From Umbelopsis ramanniana AG (taxonomy: Eukaryota > Mucoromycota > Umbelopsidomycetes > Umbelopsidales > Umbelopsidaceae): a stretch of 64,000 bases of DNA. Below, piece after piece: positions 56,101 to 64,000 of the stretch. The DNA is taken from NCBI RefSeq assembly GCF_025399195.1, contig NW_026252164.1, positions 1 through 64,000 of the forward strand, read 5' to 3'. Under the pieces are notes generated by a model. That model was not told the DNA's origin, searched no databases, and saw only the letters and a program-made list of their open reading frames with translations. The translations under genes and the position numbers were made by a program. Each line of letters starts with the position of its first letter. Positions within the stretch are counted from its first letter, which is position 1.

Positions 56101-57290
56101 ACCCAGAGATTGATGGGATTACGCTCAACACGGAAGCGAGACCAACCAGCCGAACAAATGGTGACCATAACTAGACCGCTGAAAATCGTTGCCCATGGGT
56201 GTTGCGCACAGAACAGTCCCTGTTTGAAGAACCAATTCTGGAGGACGGAGTTAAGCCAGTACTTTCGAGGAGTATGGTCGGGATCCAACAAAGTGTCGTC
56301 CTCATGGTCTGCCAAGGCAACTCTTTCGTATATTCCTCGAGGTTCTCCATCCTGAAGCCATTGGCGTTTGGTTAGTTTGGAGAGCCATTCTGGGTCCCAT
56401 CCATTTCTCAAAGCTGCCACGAACAAGATGCAACATGCCAAAAAGACATAAATTAAGAGCAGGCTGAAACTCCAGCATCGGAGAAGTCCAACGTAGCATG
56501 CTGGTTGCTCTCCGCGAGTGGGGGGAAGTGTGGGGCAAGTTGCCTCGCAATCAACACAGGAGCACCGATACTTTGTATCGGTATCATTACAGTGACGTCC
56601 ATCTTCGTCGTATCGAACAAGACCATCTCGCGGCGTATGTTTTTCGACAGGCGGAAAGTCAATCTGGAAAGGACTTCCTAGCAGTGGGCGTTCCTTGCCC
56701 ATATAGCTAACCATATCATGCCAGTTATCAGCTCCTCCGCCAATGAAGTCCATAGCATAACCATTACTGGAACCAAACTTGATGTCCTTGCAGCTGTTGA
56801 AAAAGTCGTCTCCGAATCCATCGCCTACCCAAAAATCGAGCTGAGTTACAATATCTTTGCCCGAGGAAGACGACGTTTGAGTTGAAGTAACATTGACGAA
56901 CGATGACTGATCAGGAGAGCAAGTGAACGAACAGAAGAACTGCAGGAAGTTGGACCAACACGCTGGACACGCGGAGATAATCCGCTCGGCCTTCTTGACT
57001 TGGTCTACCAAGTCGACCAATTGGTTTTCATCACAACATACTTTAGAGTCGGCGTATTTTGGTCCGCAAGTATCCACTAGCAACTTCTTGAAGGAGTCGG
57101 TCTCTGGTTCTACTGCCGGTCCATTGTACGGGCAGTTAAGTTGAACGAACCCCTTGGAGCCGCACTGACCTCTCATGGCACAGTAGCCGTCTTGGTGAAT
57201 GGGAGTAATGGGCTCAAGAGCATAGGAGAGGTTAAACAAGAAGAAGCATAGTAATAAAGTAGAGGTAGTAAGTCTTGACCATTCCCGCAT
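53116..57290 (-). CDS. NCR1: NPC1/NCR1 sterol transporter
   Basis: Exons (minus): 57290-55539, 55473-54907, 54843-53584, 53512-53419, 53345-53116; 1300 aa (human 1278). A signal peptide (to about residue 25) precedes the Cys-rich sterol-binding N-domain with [20 protein letters not shown] and [20 protein letters not shown]. Two large luminal loops alternate with about 13 membrane segments. The sterol-sensing domain includes [18 protein letters not shown]-like and [15 protein letters not shown], then [18 protein letters not shown]. The RND-type closing bundle ends [18 protein letters not shown] before an acidic tail. It moves sterol out of the vacuole or lysosome lumen, normally receiving it from NPC2. 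The fourth exon ends ATGT, giving FRMYLAIVV at the junction. Confidence 0.96.
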
Positions 57291-58446
57291 TTATGTAATT
57301 GAAATGGGAGAGTGGAAGAGTCAAAAGTGATAGCAGGTGCGTCGTGGTGTGGTCATTTGGCCGAGTCACCAGCCAATGACAGCCCAAGAAATTTCCCCAG
57401 ACAGTATGAAGTCAGTGGAGGTCCAAAACCAAAACATATTTTACGAGGGCACACTGCCTGCAAAATATCTCACTTCAATTGAAACGTGATGTATTTCAAG
57501 AGTCTGACTGTTATTTGCTTCTTGAATAGAGGTAAATGTAACGAGTGCCAGCTCATAGTCTTCGAAAATAAGCAGCCATAAATGGCACTTTTATCGTATG
57601 ACGTCTTAGGCTTTGAGCAACCAACGTACAAGATTGCATTGCCTATACATTTGCAGAACGTAGGTATGTCGCATAAAGTAAAAGCCTACCACTGGCGCGC
57701 AAAAGCTTAGTACGAGTTTCCATCGAATTTTACCTGCACCTTCACCTCGCGTATATAATACGCTGTGCTAACCACTAACTCTCCACAGTTGCTAAAGGAG
57801 CTTATTTTCATTACAGTTTACGTCGGTGTAAACAGGCAGAAGAGCCCACACAACGCAATTTATTTCCGAATTTTCGCCAGCACGGGTAGTCTGCCATACA
57901 ACCCTGCTTGCTATATAACGGAAATAGTGCTTGCAATGACCCTGCTATCAACACGTCTTCCGATATTTAGATTGCTATGTAGTGCGTTAAATAAATATCA
58001 CCAGTTTCTATGACAATGGAACGAATTATTGTTATAGCGGATACTAGCGCAGCATGGCCAATGGAGCGCGTGACATTATGATGGTCACAGTGCTGCTAAC
58101 ACCACGGACTCTTGTATAAGCTGCAAGTTTTTGTAGGTTCGTATGATGCCAAACAAAATAAATTCAACACAACCTTTCACCACGGAGCATTTTTTGTAGT
58201 AATCACACAATTTTCTCTCACCTCCGCTTGACCAAATTACAAAAAGCATCAATCACATATCATACGATTGTATATCGCAAGCTTTACGTACATGCATTTC
58301 ACAATAGCCTTCTTCACAAAAAATTAAATGCTTTCGTATGCATAAAACCAGCACTATAAGTCCATCATTTTTTCAGTATTAAAATTGTTTTATTCTTTTC
58401 TACAATGAGGGAAGCGACACTTTGGAGTGTGCTAACTGTCTATGAT
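57291..58446. other. Gap between NPC1 and AGX1
   Basis: About 1.15 kb with the NPC1 upstream region (an inverted CCAAT-like site and G/T-rich stretches near 57340-57400) and mixed sequence. A plus frame at 57765-58013 has no recognisable homology. No tRNA is seen. Confidence 0.4.
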
Positions 58447-59957
58447 TTATTTGGCGACATAACCTTGCTCACCAAGAGAAGCCTTCAAAGCATCCACCAC
58501 CTTTTCAATGTGGTTACGGCCAGGCTCAGTGACGGAAATGCCCATGTGACTAAAATTATACAATTAGTTTCATTGTTATTTTGACATAATGACGATCCTG
58601 CAGGGAATAAACAGTGGACTTACCCAACGCGGAAGTACTGAGCAGCAATTTGCTCGTGAAGACCTCCAGCAATTTGGACACCCTTCTTTGCCATAGATGA
58701 AACGAGCTCGGGTCCCTGGACGCCCTTAGGGTAGTAGACAGCGGTCATACCGTTGGCAGCACCCTGAGGAGAAACAGCAAGCTGCTTAAGACCGATATCA
58801 GTGATGAACTGCTTGAAGTCTTGAGAAGCCTTTGCGTGCTTTTCGAACCGGACTTCCATTGGCTCAGATGTAATATGTTTGAGAGATGCGTTCAAAGCAT
58901 AGATCAATTGAACGGCTGGGGTAGCGAAATAGGAGGGCTTGCGGGACTCATAAGCCTGCATCACTGTAGAAAAAAAAAACCATGATGTTTTAATGCTAAA
59001 TCCAAATTACATACAATGCATCCATTATTCGTCATGAACTTACCAGGCAACCATCTTTGCCAGTTGCTAAAATAGCTGGCAATGGGAGACTTTCTGTTTT
59101 GGAAAGTGGACAAAGCTCTCTGACTGGCAATAACAATAGAAAGACCGGGAGGGACACCGAGTCCCTTTTGAGAACCGGTGATGACAACATCAAGGTCCCA
59201 CTCGTCGAATCGAATCTCCTCGGAACCAACGGAGCACACACCATCAACAACAACAAGTGTGTCGGGAGATACACGTCGAGTCAATTCAGCAACGGCCTTG
59301 ATATCAGAGAGAACACCGGTACTGGTATCGACGTGGGTGACGGTGATCATTTTGTACTTATCAGCTCGCAGAGCTTTTTCAATTTCTTGAAGGGTAGGTC
59401 GTCCGCCAATAGGAGCCTTGAGGTTTGTGACATCGGCACCATAGACTTGCAGACATTCGCCGAATCGGTCTCCAAAATAGCCTGTATTGCAAACCAAAGC
59501 CTTGTCGCCCTTTTCGATCAAATTAACCATCATGTCCCATCCCAGGGTACCAGATCCCGAGACAACAAAAGGCTGTGCGGATTCAGTAATCAAGACTTTG
59601 CGCAAGAGCTCAATGGATTCACCAAAGATAGGGATAAACAATGGATCAACGTGGGAGGTGGCAGGGGTAGCCATGGCTTTGAGTACATCCTCGTGGAACT
59701 CGATAGGACCTAACACCAATATTTCTCATTGATATGTGCTCACACAACTGAAGCGACTGTCCTTTTTTTCTCGACTTACCTGGGATCATACAAAGCTTAT
59801 GGTCAATGGCACCAGCGACTGCTTTTGGTGCAAGGGCAGCAGCAGCGGAAGACAAGTGTCTTGATACTTGAGCGATTCTTGATGTTGATTGAGACATTGT
59901 TAATTTGTTAGAGAAGAGTGAAGGAGCTGATCGTTTGAGGAGAATCCGGTTCAGCAT
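58447..59957 (-). CDS. AGX1: Alanine-glyoxylate aminotransferase (class V)
   Basis: Exons (minus): 59957-59780, 59709-59044, 58963-58624, 58549-58447; 428 aa. A basic start (MLNRILLKRSAPSLFSNKLT) and Ala/Ser-rich stretch to about residue 48 look like a mitochondrial presequence. The family core then starts KLCMIPGPIEFHEDV. VSGSGTLGWDMM binds the PLP phosphate, VVVDGVCSVGSEE carries the PLP-pyridine Asp, and GSQKGLGVPPG the Schiff-base Lys at about 241. WLPVMQAYESRKPSYFATPA and GHMGISVTEPGRNHIEKVVD close it. It converts glyoxylate and alanine to glycine and pyruvate. The C-terminus (GYVAK) is not a peroxisomal PTS1. Yeast Agx1 is about 385 aa, so the extra length is the leader. Confidence 0.94.
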
Positions 59958-60334
59958 GGTTGGGAAATCGAGACTTTTTGTTTCGGTTCCTCAAAAACTC
60001 AAAAAAATAATGACACGACCGGATATTCCGTGTGAAGCCTTTTTTTAAAAACCTTTTCCCGCCATTTCCCATACTGTTGCTTGACTTTGAATGTAAATAA
60101 ACCTCAAGCTACGTATAACGAGCTCAACATATGTATTCAGAGCTACATCATGCCATCAAGTCCTCAAATCCGCTGTGGTCGGTCCACAAATGGCGTGAAG
60201 GAATGGCCGTGGGCGTCATTGTTAGAGAAGTTGGTTTCCACGCCTCACATATTACTAACCAAATTGCGTCCCACGAAAATCCCGATGCATTCTCCCAGCA
60301 GTCAAACAGGATGTAGGGTATTATTATTACAATT
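59958..60334. other. Gap between AGX1 and TRAPPC13
   Basis: 377 bp with the AGX1 upstream region (T- and A-runs around 60035-60060) and the TRAPPC13 3' flank. No gene is seen. Confidence 0.4.
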
Positions 60335-61762
60335 TTAATCGTCATATTCTACAAACACATCGCAAAGATGGTCGACTTCTTTAATGTAGCCAGTGATGAG
60401 ATCTACCAACTTCAATCCACCGATCTTTTGTAGTCCAGGGCTCAGTGGGAAGAATTCAACATTGGTTTCAATGGTTTGTTCAGGTGACAGGTCTCCCAGT
60501 TGTCGGGTACTAACTCCACTGAGAAGGACTGAGCCCATTTTGGCTTTGACAGCTGATAACACAACCTTCATATTCTGCGCAGAATGGTTGCTGATTCGTA
60601 TGCCAATGGAAAATGGTTCCTCCGCTCGAATTCCCTTTACAAGTTGCCCGTCCTCGCTGATTTGGGTTGAGGGGACATTGAACGCTTGGACTTGAAGATC
60701 GTCTAATATTGGCACTTTACGCGTCAGCTGAGATGTCTGTAGTCGGCCCATTTCACCCATCGTTGTTCTCCATACGATATCCAGCTTTCCGAGAGTATTA
60801 GTTGTTCGCGCTATTCGATCATCCTCGGCGTTCTTAGGTGTCAAAAGATATAGATATTGTCTAACGTCATGCTGATTTAAATATTGAGACCCAAATGTGG
60901 ACTGCAAGGCATTTTCCTTGTTATCTTCTGCTTTGAAGAAATTGAGATCTTCGTGGAGGAAATGCTCTGCAGGCTCAAATTTCATTCGTTCCAACATCAT
61001 TGTATTTGCGGACACGTTTTGAACCTGTGCTTCCAAAAACACCTTTCCATCGATCATATTGTTGACTTTCGTCTTGACCGCTAGGGGGTTGGCCACTTGG
61101 AACTTGTAAAATTTTCGAAAACTCCTTGATCTTCCCTCTACTGTGGTGTACTGGATGGAACAAACAAGGATGTGAACACCGAGTTCCTTGATTTCGTGTG
61201 ATATGGTAAACTCGTTAGATTGACCGGGTTCCATGATGGCCAAGGGTTCATCATTGGTATCAGCCAGATTAAATCTTTGAGAAGAAGTCTGGAGTTCAGC
61301 CTTCATTTTGACTTCATGCGTTATCTCCTTGGACTCGTTATTGACGCATAGATATGTGCTAAACGTTTCACCCAGGTATATGTTGCCAAACGCGGATGGA
61401 AGGACCAGCGCTTCTCCTAAGCCAAAGTTCCTAATATCTATTTTGGAGTGTTCGTTTTGCATATGCCGCTTCTCTTGATCCTTTTTCTCGTTGGACGACG
61501 TCAACGCAGCCGACATTGGGCTGGCTTGTGGATCAACGTAAGCCGTCACTTGAGTGCCTAGGGATGGCCGCGAAAGTCGCATCACCTTTAATGCGAGTAA
61601 ATGTGGTTGTTGGCTGTCATCTGGTTGAGGACTAGAAGTAGGATGAGGGCTTCCTGGCACTGGTTTTGCCAGTGGATTCGAGCGTGCAGTGTTGGGGGAT
61701 GCCATGTCGGGCCAAACAGAATTCTTGCTTGGCTGACTTTTTCCCATTTCAGTTTTCTCCAC
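60335..61762 (-). CDS. TRAPPC13: TRAPPC13 homologue (TRAPP subunit, DUF974)
   Basis: A single 475-aa frame. HLLALKVMRLSRPSL at about residue 53, FGLGEALVLPSAFGNIYLGE, TFSTYLCVNNES and LGVHILVCSIQYTT are the family's core blocks. YKFQVANPLAVKTKVNN and VFLEAQVQNVS follow, then a beta-rich C-terminal half ending HLCDVFVEYDD. Human TRAPPC13 is about 417 aa. The first 50 residues here are Pro/Ser-rich, and translation may begin at the second Met (residue 20, 61705). Family role: metazoan TRAPP II/III subunit related to yeast Trs65, in Rab GTPase activation for ER-Golgi traffic and autophagy. It has no intron, and its ATG is 66 bp from that of the divergent ACBD5-like gene. Confidence 0.92.
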   Translation of the reverse strand: MEKTEMGKSQPSKNSVWPDMASPNTARSNPLAKPVPGSPHPTSSPQPDDSQQPHLLALKVMRLSRPSLGTQVTAYVDPQASPMSAALTSSNEKKDQEKRHMQNEHSKIDIRNFGLGEALVLPSAFGNIYLGETFSTYLCVNNESKEITHEVKMKAELQTSSQRFNLADTNDEPLAIMEPGQSNEFTISHEIKELGVHILVCSIQYTTVEGRSRSFRKFYKFQVANPLAVKTKVNNMIDGKVFLEAQVQNVSANTMMLERMKFEPAEHFLHEDLNFFKAEDNKENALQSTFGSQYLNQHDVRQYLYLLTPKNAEDDRIARTTNTLGKLDIVWRTTMGEMGRLQTSQLTRKVPILDDLQVQAFNVPSTQISEDGQLVKGIRAEEPFSIGIRISNHSAQNMKVVLSAVKAKMGSVLLSGVSTRQLGDLSPEQTIETNVEFFPLSPGLQKIGGLKLVDLITGYIKEVDHLCDVFVEYDD

Positions 61763-61828
61763 TTATTCAGGTCAGCCCCACACTTAACCTCCGCAACCGA
61801 AACGTCTCTTGTGCACATTGTTTCCAAC
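61763..61828. promoter_or_regulatory. Minimal head-to-head gap between TRAPPC13 and the ACBD5-like gene
   Basis: Only 66 bp separate the two predicted start codons. The promoters must overlap each other or the coding regions unless TRAPPC13 starts at 61705. No TATA box is visible. Confidence 0.5.
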
Positions 61829-63758
61829 ATGCCTGATCGATCACGCCATCCCTCTCATCATGAGGCGTTGATTAGCAGCAAATACGAGAAGGCCTTATCT
61901 ATAGTGCAACAGCTAACAGCATCGTCCGGAATCCAGCCTTCACGGGAACAAAAGCTCCAGGTATTGGTCAGGCTGATGCCTGTACCTATGCATGTCAGTA
62001 AACCTTCCCTTGCATGAAACTAACTTGGCTGTCATGCCCCGTAGCTTTATGCTTGCTATAAGCAAGTCAACGGCGATGTGAATACGCCTAGACCAGGACT
62101 TTTTGATGTCATTGGCAGGGCAAAGTGGTACGTTTCATTTCATATACCATCGTTGCAGCTCCCACGATTTAGTCCGGTTCTCAAAATCACTGGTCTAACC
62201 CTTCTGTTTAAAAGGGATTCATGGAGAAGTTTAGCCGGTACCAAGCCGCTAGCAGCCAAAGAGAAGTATGTCAACATTTTACTTCAGGTTGCATCCGAGG
62301 TAAGTGTCGAAAACTGTTTGAATTAGCTGGAATTCCTTTTTTGACTCTTACTATTTTTTCCATCAGGCATTCAGAAAATCGGGTGAAAACGAAAATGCCA
62401 AGAAGATTTTGCAAGTATTAGGATCTATGAAACCTGATGAAGTTTCTGATCACCAATCTGATGACAGCGAAGGTAGAGTGATATTGTTCATATCTCGTTA
62501 CGTTCGGACAAGATGATATTGACACGTGCGAACAGACCTTAGTGAAACGGATTCTGAAAATGCTGAAGAGCAAGCTTATTTGGCTGAAATACAAAGAAAT
62601 GAATTAGCCATGCAGTCAAATCGCCCCGGTACAAGTATCGAAAGGAGTATAAGCGAAGTTGGCAGGGGTTCGATGACTCGGTCTGCTCAACCCAAGTACG
62701 CTCGATCGCATATGGATACAACTAGTATGGATAAACTGCGATCTCAAGCCCGAAATCCCGTTAGTCATACACAACGGTCACGGCGATCATCACAATCTTC
62801 GGTCTCTACCACTGACAATTTTCGACAACGATACCAAGCTCGATCCGTAATTTCCAATCAATCCAGTCGTAGAGCCCAGTCTACTCTTGCAGCAGGATCT
62901 CAGAGAGACCGAGAACCCGTCAACGCACCCTTACGAAATTATAAATATACAGTCCACGAGGATGATTTGACCGGTGCCACAAAGGTGTGGGCTCAAACAC
63001 ACGGACCTGCTAATCAATCGCAGTGGGATGATTTCGACTCGGAAGATAGTATTGAAGATGAAAGGAGAGCCACCGACGCCAGTATGTCTGAATTCGACCA
63101 AAGTGAAGCTCTTATCAAGGGACATATGCGAACAATCCATAAACCGTCCCCGCGCAACTCAATACAGTCGCTACCTAATGTGCGTACAGCAGCTGGCAGT
63201 CAAAGACCAAACTTAGTTGATACTGCTATGAATCGCCAAACTGTTCCTCAATATGCGCCTGAACCAGTACAGAGAACGCCACAGAGTCCATCGATTTCCG
63301 TGGTTGATCTTGGCCCTGCAACCAAACGAGCTTTGCAATCTCTGCAGTCGGAGGTTCTCGCTTTGAATGGACGTTTGGACGGATTGAAAACTGAATTATT
63401 AGAAACAGAAACGAAAGACGTTGTTCCCAAACCCCGAGTTCCCCCACCCAGTACTTCCTCGCGAGCCAGGCAGCTTATACCAGCAAGGAAAACACAAAAA
63501 GGCGATGATGAAAATAATTGGGATGGATGGAAGTGGGTTGTCAAGGTAAATACCATGGGACAAATGGGAAAGATAAGATGTGCATTTACTAATCATGACC
63601 ATCTTTGTGCACAGGCTGCAGTAAGGCACGCAGCATTCAATTTGATTACGACATTTATCATACTGTTAATCCTATACAAGCGTAAAAGTCCAATTGCTTC
63701 TGTACTGGTAGTTCAGTTACAAAAATATTGGTCTAATATTCGAAAAGTTGTAGAATAG
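61829..63758 (+). CDS. ATG37: ACBD5/ATG37-like tail-anchored acyl-CoA-binding protein
   Basis: Exons: 61829-61960, 62045-62127, 62215-62299, 62367-62472, 62536-63545, 63615-63758; 519 aa. The N-terminal ACB domain (about 12-98) reads KYEKALSIVQQL, QLYACYKQVNGDVNTPRPGL and FDVIGRAKWDSWRSLAG, with the Tyr/Lys acyl-CoA-binding residues. A long Ser/Gln/Arg-rich middle contains a coiled coil (about 430-450). One C-terminal membrane segment (FNLITTFIILLILYKRK, about 480-496) makes it a tail-anchored protein. This layout matches peroxisomal ACBD5 and yeast Atg37, which bind very-long-chain acyl-CoA and act in peroxisome-ER contact and pexophagy. The last intron (63546-63614) is 69 nt, in frame and stop-free, so retention would insert 23 residues before the anchor. 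Confidence 0.9.
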
Positions 63759-64000
63759 AATCGAATTATATCAAGACAAGATACATCTTGACTGTTCATA
63801 GAAAACGAGTAATATCTTTAACTGTACCGTAATACCATTTCTTGGACATTGAAGGGGTGACTGCTATTGTGACCACTAAGCTGGTGTAGAGATGATGGTT
63901 TATTAGGTATATCACGTTTGTAGAATCCCTCGATTTTGTCTGCTTATACGCTAAGCATATAGCTTTGCCTTGCGATGCTATGAGAATACTCAGTACGGAA
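63759..64000. other. 3' flank of the ACBD5-like gene
   Basis: 242 bp to the window edge with no recognised feature. Confidence 0.4.

Noticed and set aside
59057-59713. A 218-codon plus-strand frame
   Set aside because: It is antisense to AGX1 exon 2, which carries the PLP lysine motif; the plus frame is a shadow.
34229-63758. A functional gene cluster of endolysosomal and TOR-related genes
   Set aside because: Several such genes occur, but they are mixed with unrelated housekeeping genes on both strands, so chance is the simpler explanation.

Overview
This window is nuclear DNA of a filamentous fungus. Its genes are dense, lie on both strands and are cut by many short introns (about 47-190 nt, mostly GTAAGT-type donors and YAG acceptors). 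The gene set fits an early-diverging fungus, most likely Mucoromycota: a chitinase with a Cys-rich tail, protein O-mannosyltransferase PMT1, a KOG1/raptor protein, a full CSN2, and an animal-type PPP1R21-like protein not usually listed for Dikarya. The phylum is inferred from gene content, not tested. I rebuilt about 28 genes exon by exon; the spliced reading frames close and several lengths match the families closely (CSN2 443 aa, FPP synthase 352 aa, RPL21 159 aa).

Region by region. 1-2640: an ankyrin-repeat protein running off the left edge. 3.1-10.5 kb, all minus: HGH1 (eEF2 folding), farnesyl-diphosphate synthase, NAD-glutamate dehydrogenase GDH2. 10.5-13.1 kb: a gene-poor gap. 13.1-23 kb: an intronless NmrA-like Rossmann protein, a PPP1R21/KLRAQ-type coiled-coil protein, a METTL2/TRM140-type tRNA methyltransferase, an SPF45-type splicing factor without a visible G-patch, and a homeodomain protein. 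23-31.2 kb: a small conserved mitochondrial-type protein head-to-head with PMT1, the divergent ribosomal-protein pair RPS9/RPL21, and an alkaline ceramidase. 31.5-38 kb: GH18 chitinase, VTA1 (ESCRT), CSN2. 38.2-47.9 kb: KOG1/raptor, mitochondrial acyl carrier protein, sorting nexin SNX41, cohesin acetyltransferase ECO1. 48.4-49.9 kb: a membrane-anchored SGNH hydrolase. 49.9-52.4 kb: a second gene-poor gap holding a possible decayed or unannotated gene. 52.4-64 kb: a small acidic orphan, NPC1, alanine-glyoxylate aminotransferase, TRAPPC13, and an ACBD5/ATG37-like tail-anchored acyl-CoA-binding protein.

The genes are mostly housekeeping. Membrane traffic and endolysosomal sterol or nutrient handling recur (VTA1, SNX41, NPC1, TRAPPC13, PPP1R21-like, KOG1, ACBD5-like), but they are spread out and I see no operon-like logic. 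Closely spaced head-to-head pairs are frequent and probably share promoters. No tRNA, rRNA, CRISPR array or intact transposon was recognised. Most worth a second look are the fungal PPP1R21 homologue, the ECO1 model without its zinc finger, the SPF45 homologue without a G-patch, the duplicated ankyrin block, and an exon-like relic near 51.5-52.0 kb.
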